Positions 17,757 through 26,164 of a DNA stretch of 64,000 nucleotides are shown piece by piece. Each line of letters opens with the position of its first letter. The first letter of the stretch is position 1. Under the pieces are notes generated by a model that worked only from the letters and a program-made list of their open reading frames with translations, searched no databases and was not told the origin of the DNA. This DNA is from AC-32 sp963813435 (lineage in GTDB: Bacteria; Actinomycetota; Thermoleophilia; Gaiellales; Gaiellaceae): positions 1,240,001 to 1,304,000 of the forward strand of contig CAWEYY010000003.1 of NCBI GenBank assembly GCA_963813435.1, read 5' to 3'. Made by a program: the position numbers and the translations under genes.

Positions 17757-18701
17757 TCACTCGTCGAAGGGCGACTCGTCGACCGTCAGTGAGCGAGAGT
17801 CGGCGTCGAGCGTATACCGAACGCCGAGCGGAAGGGCGGCCAGGTGCTTCCCGTGGCCGAGCGGCTGGCCGTAGATGACCGGCACGCCGAGCGGCTCGAG
17901 ATGCTCCTCCAGGACGTCCTCGAGCGACCGCGAGCGGGCCCAATCGGAGGCCTGCCGCAGGTCGCCCCAGTCGCAGTCCTTCATCTCGCCCACGACGACG
18001 CCGACGACCCCGTCGAGCTTGCCCGCGTGCTTCAGCTGGGTCAGCGCGCCGTCCAGGTAGTACGGCGGCAGCTTGACGTCCTCGAAGAAGAGGATCGCGC
18101 CGTCGAGCTCGACCTCCCAGGGCGTGCCGATCGTCTGCATGAGCAGCCAGAGGCAGCCACCGAGGAGCGGCGCGCTCACAGTGCCGCCCCGGATTGCGCG
18201 GACGTAGGGATCGTCCGGATTCGGCGGAACCGGGCCGGCCGCGCCACCGGTCAGGACCTGGACGAGTCTCGCGCGCGTGAACTCTGTTGCCTCGGGGTCG
18301 CCGACGCCGACGAGGCCGTTCCCGTAGATCGTCGGCAGCCCGGTTCGGCGCGCGACGGCGACGTGCAGCGCCGTGATGTCGGAGAAGCCGACGAGCGGCT
18401 TCGGGTTGGCCGCGATCGCGTCGAAGTCGAGGTACGGGATCGTCTGGGCCGAGCCGTACCCGCCCTGGAGGGCCTGCACGACGTCCACCTCGGGATCGGC
18501 GAAGAGCGCGTTCAGGTCGGCCGCGCGCTGCTCGGCGTCGCCGGCGACGTAGTCGTCCCGTTCGTAGACGCCGTCGGCGAGCTTCACGCGGTAGCCCTGC
18601 GACTCCCACCACTCGACTCCGCGCAGGATCTCCGAGCGCGAGTCGTACGGGCTGGCCGGCGCGGCGACGCCGATCGTCCCTCCGGGAGGCAGCGGCTTCA
18701 C
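17757..18701 (-). CDS. S66 family LD-carboxypeptidase
   Basis: 314 aa from the GTG at 18701 (MKPLPPGGTIGVAAPASPYD), which overlaps the M28 stop by 4 bp; the long upstream extension is shadow. Family features are the N-terminal GVAAPASP, the nucleophile Ser in QALQGGYGSAQTIPYLDF (GGYGS), and the C-terminal Glu/His dyad in EDVKLPPY and YGQPLGHGKH. S66 enzymes cleave the L,D bond of murein tetrapeptides, or act as MccF-type peptidases. In this operon it likely trims cell-wall peptides taken up by Opp. Confidence 0.88.
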   Translation of the reverse strand: MKPLPPGGTIGVAAPASPYDSRSEILRGVEWWESQGYRVKLADGVYERDDYVAGDAEQRAADLNALFADPEVDVVQALQGGYGSAQTIPYLDFDAIAANPKPLVGFSDITALHVAVARRTGLPTIYGNGLVGVGDPEATEFTRARLVQVLTGGAAGPVPPNPDDPYVRAIRGGTVSAPLLGGCLWLLMQTIGTPWEVELDGAILFFEDVKLPPYYLDGALTQLKHAGKLDGVVGVVVGEMKDCDWGDLRQASDWARSRSLEDVLEEHLEPLGVPVIYGQPLGHGKHLAALPLGVRYTLDADSRSLTVDESPFDE

Positions 18702-20488
18702 GCGCGGGATTCTCCACCAGGAAGGTCGCGCGCGCGTGGCCGCGGGAGCGGTTGAACGCGGCCGCCGCAGGCGAAGACCATCCGCGTGATCCGGCGCGCC
18801 AGCTCGCGGCGGGAGCGCGCGAGGTGGCGGCGAAGGCTCTGCTCGAGCCACGGGCCCGGCTCGCGCGCGCCCGGCTCGCCGCGGAGCGAGGCGAGCTCGC
18901 GCCAGAGGTCGGGGCCCGGATCGGCGTCGGCCATCGCGCCCCAGCAGGCGCGGCGCGCCCGCCGGCCGCGGCGGCGGCGCTCGATCCTGAAGGCCTCGTG
19001 CGACAGGTCGGAGCAGAGCCAGTTGATGCCCACGCGCGCGAGGTGGCCCTCGGCGCTGTCGGGATCCTCGAGCGCGCGCCCGAGGTGCTCGACGTCGGCG
19101 GCCGTCTGCTCATGCGGGTAGCGCGGGGCGTCGATCGCGTCCACCCCGTGGAGGCCACGAGCCAGAGCCGTGAAACGCTTGCGGGGGTCGCCCGAGAGGT
19201 CGCCGGGCCAGACCCCGTGCTTCGCGAGCTCCCGCACGCGAGGCGCGAAGTCGATGACTGGCTCGTCGAGCAGCAGCCGCCCGCAGAGCTCGGTCAGCTT
19301 CGCGAGGTAGCCGAAGTCGACCGTCTCGGTCGTGTCGAACTGCGTGTGGTACTCGGTGCGCTCGAACTCGTCGGTGAACGTCGAGACGTTGATCGCCGGG
19401 ATCCCGGCGGCGAGGAACGGCCAGACCTCCGTCCACGTGTTCGGACGGTCGAGCTTCCAGCCGTTGGGGAGCAGGCCGTCGCGCTCGGCCGCGCGGCAGT
19501 GACGGCGGATCCAGCCCGTCAGCTCCGGCGGCACGTCGAGCGTGAAGGAATCGCCGCGGCTGCCCGAGCCCTCCACGTTGAGGTAGAAGGGCGAGCCGGT
19601 CGTCCACTCGCGATGCTCGGCAACGACCTGGTACCAGGCGCCGTAACACCAGTCGTACGCCGACTCGGCAATGCCGTACTCCTCGGCCGTGTGGGAGACG
19701 AACGCGATCGTCCGTTCGGGGCGAACGCCCGCCTCGGTGAAAGCGCGCGCGAGCTCGAGCGTGACCGCAACGCCGGTCGCGTCGTCGAACGCGGCGCGGA
19801 ACCAGCCGTCGTGGTGGCCGGCTACGATCGTCGGTGCGCCCCGGCGGCGGCCGGGCAGCTCCCCGACGACGTTCCAGCCGGTGCTCGGCCTGCGGGGCGC
19901 ACGCAGGACGACCCGAACCCGGCCGTCGAGCTTCGGCGCGTCCTCGCGCTGGATCGTCACGCAGGGTGGACCCTCCGCGTGCCAGATCCCGTCGAACGTG
20001 CCGAGCGCTCCTGGCGCCTGGTAGAACGGCCCGCCCTCGGGCGCGTAGAGCACCATCGCCTTCGCGCCGCGCAGCCCGAGCTCGAGGCCGACGTGGTAGG
20101 GCCAGAGGCGCGCAACCTGCCACTCGACGAGCACGATCTTGCCGCCGACGTCGAGCCGGTCGAGTTGCCTGCGGCCGCCGCGCCCGACGCGGACGAGCTC
20201 GCCCTCGACGCCCTTCGCGCCAGTCTCGGGGACGCCGCCGAAAGACGCGCCCTCGACCCGCGATCCGTCCGCCAGCTCGACGTACGCCTCCTCGAGCCGC
20301 CAGCCGTCGACCGGGACCGGCTCCTCGACGACGTTCTCGAGCCCGAGCGAGCGCATCTCCCCGGCGATGAAGTCGACCGCCTCGCGCTCCTCCGGTGTGC
20401 CCGCGACCCGGAAGCCGAGCGGATGCGAGCCGATCGACGCCAGCCGCTCGACGATGCGGCGCAGGTACTCGGGCGAGTACTCGATCAC
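18698..20488 (-). CDS. M28-family zinc aminopeptidase-like protein
   Basis: 596 aa from GTG 20488 overlapping the HDAC-like stop (GTGA). A protease-associated-like insert (about residues 60-200) precedes the M28 catalytic core: AGHHDGWFRAAFDDATGVAV supplies His and bridging Asp ligands, SHTAEEYG the Glu-Glu pair, LNVEGSG the next acidic ligand and EYHTQFDTTETVD the last His. The C-terminal about 130 residues are Arg-rich, helical and unassigned. It would release N-terminal amino acids from peptides; a signal peptide is not evident, so it may be cytoplasmic. Confidence 0.85.
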   Translation of the reverse strand: MIEYSPEYLRRIVERLASIGSHPLGFRVAGTPEEREAVDFIAGEMRSLGLENVVEEPVPVDGWRLEEAYVELADGSRVEGASFGGVPETGAKGVEGELVRVGRGGRRQLDRLDVGGKIVLVEWQVARLWPYHVGLELGLRGAKAMVLYAPEGGPFYQAPGALGTFDGIWHAEGPPCVTIQREDAPKLDGRVRVVLRAPRRPSTGWNVVGELPGRRRGAPTIVAGHHDGWFRAAFDDATGVAVTLELARAFTEAGVRPERTIAFVSHTAEEYGIAESAYDWCYGAWYQVVAEHREWTTGSPFYLNVEGSGSRGDSFTLDVPPELTGWIRRHCRAAERDGLLPNGWKLDRPNTWTEVWPFLAAGIPAINVSTFTDEFERTEYHTQFDTTETVDFGYLAKLTELCGRLLLDEPVIDFAPRVRELAKHGVWPGDLSGDPRKRFTALARGLHGVDAIDAPRYPHEQTAADVEHLGRALEDPDSAEGHLARVGINWLCSDLSHEAFRIERRRRGRRARRACWGAMADADPGPDLWRELASLRGEPGAREPGPWLEQSLRRHLARSRRELARRITRMVFACGGRVQPLPRPRARDLPGGESRA

Positions 20489-21537
20489 GCGCGCCCTTCC
20501 TCGAGCCCGAGCAGCGACTCGCGGACGAGCTCGCCGAGCGAGTCGAGGTCGTAGCCGCCTTCCTGCACGACGACCGTCGGAACCCCGAGCGCGCCGAGCA
20601 GCCTGCCCGCCTCGCGGTAGCCAGCGGCACTCACCTGGAGCGGGCTCTCCGGATCGGCGGCCGCGGCGTCTACTCCGAGCGCGACGACCAGCCCGGACAC
20701 GCCGAAGCTCTTCGCCCACGCAGCGAGCTCGGCGACCGCGCCCAGCCACGGCTCGTCGCCCCAGCCCGGAGCCATCGGCAGGTTGCGGTTCGCCTCGTCG
20801 TTCTCGTCGGCGAACCCGAGGAAGTGCGGGAACCAGCCCGTGCCCGGGTCGATGTGGACGGAGCCGGTGAGCACGTCTGTCCGGTCGCGGAAGATCTCCT
20901 GTGTGCCGTTCCCGTGATGCGCGTCGATGTCCAGCACCGCGACCGGGCCGTCGAGCTTCGCCTGGAGCGAGGCTGCCGCGATCGCGGCGTTGTTGAGATA
21001 GCAGGAGCCACCGAACGCGTCCCTGGTCACGTGGTGGCCCGGCGGTCTCGTGCACGCATAGGCGAAGGGCTCGCCCGCGACGACGAGGTCGACGGCCGTC
21101 AGCGCCGCCTCCGCGGCAGCGCGCGCGGCCTCCCACGTGCCCGGCCCGACGAGCGTCATCGTGTCGTAGGCGTAGAAGCCGGGCTTGGCCCACACCGCCG
21201 CGGGCTCCCGCAGCCGCGAGGCGAGGCCGCGGTGCGCGAATACATACGGGACGACGCGATCCTGGCCGGGATCCGCGGGCAGGCCCGCCGCGCCCCACTC
21301 GCTCCAGGCCGTGCGCAGGTACTCCACGAGACCCGGATCGTGAACCTCGAGCAGCGCCGCGTCCTCGTGCGGGATCGCCTCCACGAGACTCGCACCCGCC
21401 TCGACGAGAGCCGCCCTTATCGCCTCGATCCTTGCCGCGGTCTCGGTCCCGGGAGTCCGCACGCCGACCCAGATCTCGCCGCCAGGATCGTGGAGCAGGC
21501 AGGCGTCGCTCCAGACGACGGGCATGGCGAGCTTCAC
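20485..21537 (-). CDS. histone-deacetylase-like (acetylpolyamine amidohydrolase) protein
   Basis: 350-aa arginase/deacetylase fold. It keeps the zinc-hydrolase motifs RPPGHHVTRD (tandem His), AVLDIDAHHGNGTQEIF (Asp/His ligands) and VQEGGYDLDSLGE (substrate-side Gly-Gly-Tyr). The usual third ligand Asp appears in VVALGVDAAAADP. The family removes acetyl groups from polyamines or other amines. It is the first gene of the peptide operon and divergent from the P1 peptidase (22-bp gap if that gene starts at 21560), so the two promoters must overlap. Confidence 0.87.
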   Translation of the reverse strand: MKLAMPVVWSDACLLHDPGGEIWVGVRTPGTETAARIEAIRAALVEAGASLVEAIPHEDAALLEVHDPGLVEYLRTAWSEWGAAGLPADPGQDRVVPYVFAHRGLASRLREPAAVWAKPGFYAYDTMTLVGPGTWEAARAAAEAALTAVDLVVAGEPFAYACTRPPGHHVTRDAFGGSCYLNNAAIAAASLQAKLDGPVAVLDIDAHHGNGTQEIFRDRTDVLTGSVHIDPGTGWFPHFLGFADENDEANRNLPMAPGWGDEPWLGAVAELAAWAKSFGVSGLVVALGVDAAAADPESPLQVSAAGYREAGRLLGALGVPTVVVQEGGYDLDSLGELVRESLLGLEEGRA

Positions 21538-21559
21538 GCGGCGACCTTACAGTCCTCCC

Positions 21560-22633
21560 GTGCCCGACGGCCCTCCCCCTCCTCGCGGCCCGCGTCTGCG
21601 GGAGCTCGGCCTGGCGATCGGTGAGCTCGAGCCCGGACCGACCGACTCGATCGCGGACGTGCCCGGCGTCACGGTCGGTCACGTCACAGTCTGGCGCGAC
21701 GAGCCCGAGCCGCCGGAAGGACGCGGCGTCGCGCGCACCGGCGTGACGGCGGTCGTCCCCGCGCCGGTCGGGCCGCTCGTGCAGGAGCCCGTCTGCGCGG
21801 GCACCGCTGTCCTGAACGGCGCCGGCGAGCTGACCGGCTCGCTGGAGATCCGCGAGTGGGGCCGCGTCAGGACGCCCATCTACCTGACCTCGACGATGGC
21901 GGTCGGGCGGATCTTCGACGGCGCGGTCGACGTCGCGATCGCCGCAGATTCCTCAGTGGGCGTCGACCGCGTCGTCATCCCGGTCGTCGGCGAGTGCGAC
22001 GACAGCGACCTGAACGACGCGCGCGATGTCCAGGTCGAGGCGGCAGACGCCGGTCGAGCCGTGCAGGCGGCATCGGGGTGGCCGTTCGACGAAGGCGCCG
22101 TCGGCGCGGGCACGGGCATGACGGCTCTCGGCTGGAAAGGCGGAATCGGCACCGCAAGCCGCGCGCTACCCGGGTTAGGCTGCGGCCTCGGTGTCCTCGT
22201 GCTCGCCAACTTCGGCTCGGCGCGCCAGCTGCAGGTCGCAGGCGTCCCGGTCGGGCGGCTGCTCCCGGGCGAGTCGCCGCCGGAGCCCGCAGGGAGCTGC
22301 ATCGCCGTCGTCGCGACCGACGCTGCTCTCGGCCCGGCACAGCTCGAACGCGTCGCCCGCCGCGCCGGCCTGGGCCTCGCTCGAACCGGGTCGGTCGCCC
22401 ACCACGGCAGCGGCGAGATCTTCCTCGCCTTCTCGACAGCCCGCCGCGAGGGCGTCGAGGACAACGCGTTGGACGAGCTCTTCGCAGCGACCGTCGAGGC
22501 GACCGAGGAGGCCGTGCTGAACGCTCTCTGGGCAGCGCCCGACGTCACCGGGCGTGAGGGCCGCGTGCAGCGCGGGCTGCCGCACGACGAGGTGCTCGAG
22601 CTGCTCGAACGGCACGGAGCGCTGAGCCGGTGA
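21560..22633 (+). CDS. P1 (DmpA/BapA-type) peptidase
   Basis: 357 aa from GTG 21560; the frame stays open 36 nt further, but that would run into the divergent gene. Motifs: LTDSIADVPGVTVGH-like N-terminus, then GAVGAGTGMTALGWKGGIGTASR where self-cleavage occurs, before the nucleophile in the LVLANFGS region. DmpA enzymes are Ntn-type hydrolases that self-process into two chains and act as aminopeptidases on D- or beta-amino-acid peptides. Its stop overlaps the next gene (GTGA). Confidence 0.85.
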   Translation: MPDGPPPPRGPRLRELGLAIGELEPGPTDSIADVPGVTVGHVTVWRDEPEPPEGRGVARTGVTAVVPAPVGPLVQEPVCAGTAVLNGAGELTGSLEIREWGRVRTPIYLTSTMAVGRIFDGAVDVAIAADSSVGVDRVVIPVVGECDDSDLNDARDVQVEAADAGRAVQAASGWPFDEGAVGAGTGMTALGWKGGIGTASRALPGLGCGLGVLVLANFGSARQLQVAGVPVGRLLPGESPPEPAGSCIAVVATDAALGPAQLERVARRAGLGLARTGSVAHHGSGEIFLAFSTARREGVEDNALDELFAATVEATEEAVLNALWAAPDVTGREGRVQRGLPHDEVLELLERHGALSR

Positions 22634-23832
22634 AGATCCTCGTCGTCGGCACGGGAGGCGTCGGCAGCGCGGTGGCCGCGGTCGCCCAGAAGCGCGACTT
22701 CTTCGAGCGGATGACCCTCGCCGACCTCGACCCGGCCCGCCCGGAGGCGCTCGTCGCGCGGCTCGACGACCCGCGTTTCGAGGCCGCCCAGGTCGACGCA
22801 TCCAACGAGGCGAGCATCGCGGCGCTCGCGACGGAAGCCGACGTCGTCCTCAATGCGGCCGACCCCCGCTTCAACCCGCCGATCTTCGCGGCCGCCTTCC
22901 GGACGCGCTGCACGTACCTCGACATGGCGATGACCCTCTCCGAACCGCATCCCGAGGAGCCGTACTCGAAGCCGGGCGTGATGCTCGGCGACCTCCAGTT
23001 CGCCGAGCACGAGCGCTGGAAGGAAGCAGAGTTGCTCGCGCTTGCCGGGATCGGCGTCGAGCCCGGCCTCTCGGACGTCTTCGCCCGCTACGCCGCCGAC
23101 CATCTCTTCTCCGAGATCGACGAGGTCGGCGTCCGCGACGGCGCGGATCTCGTGATCGAGGGCTACGACTTCGCGCCGACGTTCTCGATCTGGACGACGA
23201 TCGAGGAGTGCCTCAACCCGCCGCTGATCTGGGAGCGCGAGCGCGGCTTCTACACGACGCCGCCCTTCTCCGAGCCGGAGGTGTTCGACTTCCCCGAGGG
23301 GATCGGCCCGCTCGAGTGCGTGAACGTCGAGCACGAGGAGGTCGTGCTCGTCCCGCGCGAGATCGAGTGCAAGCGCGTCACGTTCAAGTACGGGCTCGGC
23401 GACGAGTTCATCGACGTGCTGAAGACGCTGCACAAGCTCGGGCTCGACTCGACGACGCCGGTGACGGTACGCGGTGTCGAGGTCGCTCCGAGAGACGTGG
23501 TCGCCGCAGCGCTTCCCGACCCGGCGACACTCGGCGACCGGATGCGCGGCAAGACGTGCGCGGGAACGGTCGTCAACGGCACCGGCAAGGACGGGAACCC
23601 GCGGCGCACGTACCTGTACCACGTCTCCGACAACGAGACGACGATGCGGGAGTACGGCTCCCAGGCGGTTGTCCTGCAAACCGCGCTCAACCCGGTCGTC
23701 GCGATGGAGCTGCTCGCGAACGGGGCCTGGTCGGGCGCGGGCGTGCTCGGGCCGGAGGCCTTCGACGCCGTGCCGTTCCTCGACCTCCTCGCGGCGTACG
23801 GGGAGGCGCACGGCCAGCTCGAGCTCGCCTGA
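22630..23832 (+). CDS. saccharopine dehydrogenase family protein
   Basis: 400 aa. N-terminal Rossmann motif ILVVGTGGVGSAVA (residues 3-16), a second NAD-binding strand VVLNAADPRFNPPIFAAAF, and the family motif GIGVEPGLSDVFARYAAD that aligns with the lysine-binding GxxPGLSN segment. These enzymes act on saccharopine or carboxynorspermidine-like secondary amines. GTG start overlaps the P1 peptidase stop. The substrate is unknown, but the polyamine/peptide context (HDAC-like gene opposite) fits an amine metabolite. Confidence 0.87.
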   Translation: MKILVVGTGGVGSAVAAVAQKRDFFERMTLADLDPARPEALVARLDDPRFEAAQVDASNEASIAALATEADVVLNAADPRFNPPIFAAAFRTRCTYLDMAMTLSEPHPEEPYSKPGVMLGDLQFAEHERWKEAELLALAGIGVEPGLSDVFARYAADHLFSEIDEVGVRDGADLVIEGYDFAPTFSIWTTIEECLNPPLIWERERGFYTTPPFSEPEVFDFPEGIGPLECVNVEHEEVVLVPREIECKRVTFKYGLGDEFIDVLKTLHKLGLDSTTPVTVRGVEVAPRDVVAAALPDPATLGDRMRGKTCAGTVVNGTGKDGNPRRTYLYHVSDNETTMREYGSQAVVLQTALNPVVAMELLANGAWSGAGVLGPEAFDAVPFLDLLAAYGEAHGQLELA

Positions 23833-23833
23833 G

Positions 23834-25204
23834 ATGACCGAGATCGCCCGGCCGCGTTCCTCCCCGGAGGCGCTGTGGCCCGCGTTTGTGCTGATCCTCG
23901 GTGCGGTCGTCCTCGTCGTCGTCCTCTCTCACCCGGCCGCGGACGGGCACTGGGAGAACCATCCCGCGCACTTCTGGCTCGTGCTCGGCGCCGCGGCGCT
24001 CGCGGTCACACTCGGCTACGCGGTCGGAGTCGCAGCCCGCCGCCGCCGCGACGCGCGCCTGCTGCTCGTCTCGCTTGCGTTCGTCTCGGCCGCCGGCTTC
24101 CTCGGGCTCCATGCCCTCGCGACCCCTGGCGTGCTGATCGGCAAGAACGCCGGCTTCGAGCTCGCGACGCCGGTCGGGCTCGTGCTGGCCGGAGTCTTCG
24201 CCGCCGCGTCGTCGCTGCCGCTTCGCCCGAGGACCGCCGAGCGCATCCTCAGCCTGTCGTGGCCGCTGGTCATCGGGCTCTCGGTGGTGATGGTCGGCTG
24301 GGCGGCGGTCTCGCTCGCGGAGCTCGACCCGCTTGCAGGGCCGCTCGGCAGCGAAGAGCTGAACGGCTGGCAGGTGGTGCTCGCCCTGATGGGCGTCGCC
24401 CTCTACGGAATCGCGGCCGTCGGCTACTACCGCCTCTACCGGCGGCGCCGGGCCGGGTTTCTGCTCGGAATCGCGCTCGCCTTCGCGCTGCTCGCCGAGG
24501 CGATGCTGGTGATCGCGTGGGCGCGGAGCTGGCGGCTCTCGTGGTGGGAGTGGCACCTGCTGATGCTGACCGGGTTCGCGGCGATCGCGATCAGCGCGCG
24601 AACGGAGTGGCACGAGGAGCGGTTCAGCCCGCTCTACCTCGACGAGACGCTCGCCAACACGCGCGAGGTGAGCGTCATCCTGGCCGACCTCCAGGGGTTC
24701 ACCTCGTACTCCGAGAAGATGAGCCCCGCCCAGGTGGCCGCGATGCTGAACGGCTACTTCCGCCGGCTGGTGCCGCTGCTCGAGTCCGACGGCGGGATGG
24801 TCCACCAGATCATCGGCGACGCGGTGATGGTCATCTTCAACCAGCACGGCGACGAGCCCGAGCACGCGCTGCGCGCCGCGCGGACCGCGCTCGCGTTCCA
24901 GGCGGCCGCGAGCGAGATCGCGGCCGGCCACGAAGACTGGCCCCGCTTCCGCGCGGGGGTGAACAGCGGCGAGGTGCTCGCGGGAGTCGTCGGCGGCGAG
25001 AGCGGCCACCGCAAGCACGGCGTCGTCGGCGACACGGTCAACCTCGCCGCTCGGCTCGAGGCGGCAGCGCCGGTCGGCGCGGTCGTCGTCGGCGCGGAAA
25101 CCGCGGCCGCGCTCCCACCCGGCACGGTCCTCGAACGGCTTCCGGCACTCGAGGTCAAGGGCAAGGAAGACCCCGTCGAGGCGTACATCCTCCGCTCGCT
25201 CTGA
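23834..25204 (+). CDS. membrane-bound class III adenylate/guanylate cyclase
   Basis: 456 aa from ATG 23834 directly after the upstream stop. The N-terminal half has about seven hydrophobic helices (a MASE-like sensor; not a named family I can assign). The C-terminal catalytic domain (residues about 270-456) has VSVILADLQGFTSYSE (first metal-binding Asp), GDAVMVIF (second Asp) and VVGDTVNLAARLEA (Asn/Arg transition-state pair). It makes cAMP or cGMP in response to a membrane signal. A tRNA gene follows 20 bp downstream. Confidence 0.9.
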   Translation: MTEIARPRSSPEALWPAFVLILGAVVLVVVLSHPAADGHWENHPAHFWLVLGAAALAVTLGYAVGVAARRRRDARLLLVSLAFVSAAGFLGLHALATPGVLIGKNAGFELATPVGLVLAGVFAAASSLPLRPRTAERILSLSWPLVIGLSVVMVGWAAVSLAELDPLAGPLGSEELNGWQVVLALMGVALYGIAAVGYYRLYRRRRAGFLLGIALAFALLAEAMLVIAWARSWRLSWWEWHLLMLTGFAAIAISARTEWHEERFSPLYLDETLANTREVSVILADLQGFTSYSEKMSPAQVAAMLNGYFRRLVPLLESDGGMVHQIIGDAVMVIFNQHGDEPEHALRAARTALAFQAAASEIAAGHEDWPRFRAGVNSGEVLAGVVGGESGHRKHGVVGDTVNLAARLEAAAPVGAVVVGAETAAALPPGTVLERLPALEVKGKEDPVEAYILRSL

Positions 25205-25224
25205 GCCTTCTACACTGGGCGCGG

Positions 25225-25296
25225 GCCCCCGTAGCTCAGTGGATAGAGCAGTGGTTTCCTAAACCGCGTGCGCAAGTTCGATTCTTGCCGGGGGCA
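25225..25296 (+). tRNA. tRNA-Arg (anticodon CCU)
   Basis: Acceptor GCCCCCG pairs with CGGGGGC (7 bp). D-arm GCTC...GAGC, anticodon stem GTGGT/ACCGC (one T-G pair) around loop TTCCTAA giving anticodon CCT, T-arm GCAAG-TTCGATT-CTTGC. Discriminator A; CCA is not encoded. The 3' 45 bp recur at 27742-27786, so this gene is an integration target. Confidence 0.93.
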
Positions 25297-25297
25297 C
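25253..25297 (+). repeat. attachment-type direct repeat, left copy (inside tRNA-Arg)
   Basis: This 45-bp segment runs from the anticodon stem to one base past the tRNA 3' end and is identical to 27742-27786. A repeat of a tRNA 3' end is the standard footprint of site-specific integration. Confidence 0.8.
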
Positions 25298-25398
25298 TCT
25301 CAACATGCGCCTCGATTTGCCCCGCTTCGGCTGGATTGGAACCGGGGCAACCGTGTCTTAGTGGACAGCCGCCCGTCCTTTTGTTATAGGGTCGCACT

Positions 25399-25944
25399 AT
25401 GAGCCGCGTGGCCGTCCGGCGCGTCGCAGTAGTCACTGCCCTTGTAGTTGGCGCGGGCGTGCTCGTCTCAGCTGGTCTCGGTAGCACCGCCTCCAGGGGC
25501 TCGCGGGCGGAGAAGGCCGCGCCATTCTCGCCGTCCAAGCTCGACGCGGTCCGGCTCAAAGTCGGCTTGCGGGTGACGCCGCGCGCCACGGCTCGCGGGA
25601 AGACCGTGACCTACCTGATGCGAGTCTCCAACGTCGGCGCTGACCCGGCCCTCCTGCTGCGGGTCTGTGACACGGTTCCGCAGGGTTTGACTCTCGTCAG
25701 CGCGCCTCCACATTTCGTCCTCCGTCGCGGATCGGTCTGCAGGACATTCACTTCGCTTCCGGTCGGCGGAACGGGGATCATCAACTTCCGGATGAAAGTC
25801 TCATCGTCGGCCAGTGCAGGCGTGGTCGTCAACACCGCCTCCGCCAGGGCGAGGGGCATGTCCCGCGCCCTCTTCGCCCGCGCGTCGCTCAGGATCTTCG
25901 CGCCGTGCCCGGGCGGTCGGAGCTTCGCGCGCCTCCTCTGCTGA
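25399..25944 (+). CDS. exported DUF11-like repeat protein
   Basis: 181 aa. Signal sequence RRVAVVTALVVGAGVLVSAG, then a Lys/Pro-rich stretch and one DUF11-type beta-sandwich (LKVGLRVTPRATARGKTVTYLMRVSNVGADPA...VCDTVPQGLTLVSAPPHF...GGTGIINFRMKVSSSA). DUF11 domains decorate cell-surface proteins. The protein ends in a short Cys-containing tail. It lies just inside the left tRNA repeat, so it is probably cargo of the small island. Confidence 0.75.
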   Translation: MSRVAVRRVAVVTALVVGAGVLVSAGLGSTASRGSRAEKAAPFSPSKLDAVRLKVGLRVTPRATARGKTVTYLMRVSNVGADPALLLRVCDTVPQGLTLVSAPPHFVLRRGSVCRTFTSLPVGGTGIINFRMKVSSSASAGVVVNTASARARGMSRALFARASLRIFAPCPGGRSFARLLC

Positions 25945-26164
25945 CACTCGGAGACGGCACCGAAATCTGGCTGTCGAACGGCTTCACGGTCCTAGCGCGC
26001 GTGTAGGAGCTTGTATCCCGGCTTGGGATCGCTCAGAGCGGGGATCCGACGATTCCCGGCTCCGAGGGCTTGTTACCGGCTCGCCCCCGCCGCAAAGTTG
26101 CGATCCCCGAGCGCCATAACACGCTGGTCGAGGGGGCTGCGTTTCGCATCAAGCCTCTAACCTT
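25945..26164. other. intergenic, no feature recognised
   Basis: The 220 bp between the DUF11 gene and the L,D-transpeptidase gene hold no convincing ORF, hairpin or known leader. A promoter for the transpeptidase is expected here, but I cannot identify its -35/-10. Confidence 0.4.

Noticed and set aside
18698..21682. A 994-residue open frame covering the M28 gene and beyond
   Set aside because: Its first about 400 residues are an Arg/Gly/Ala-rich antisense-like shadow of the HDAC-like gene; the real M28 start is the GTG at 20488 coupled to the HDAC stop.
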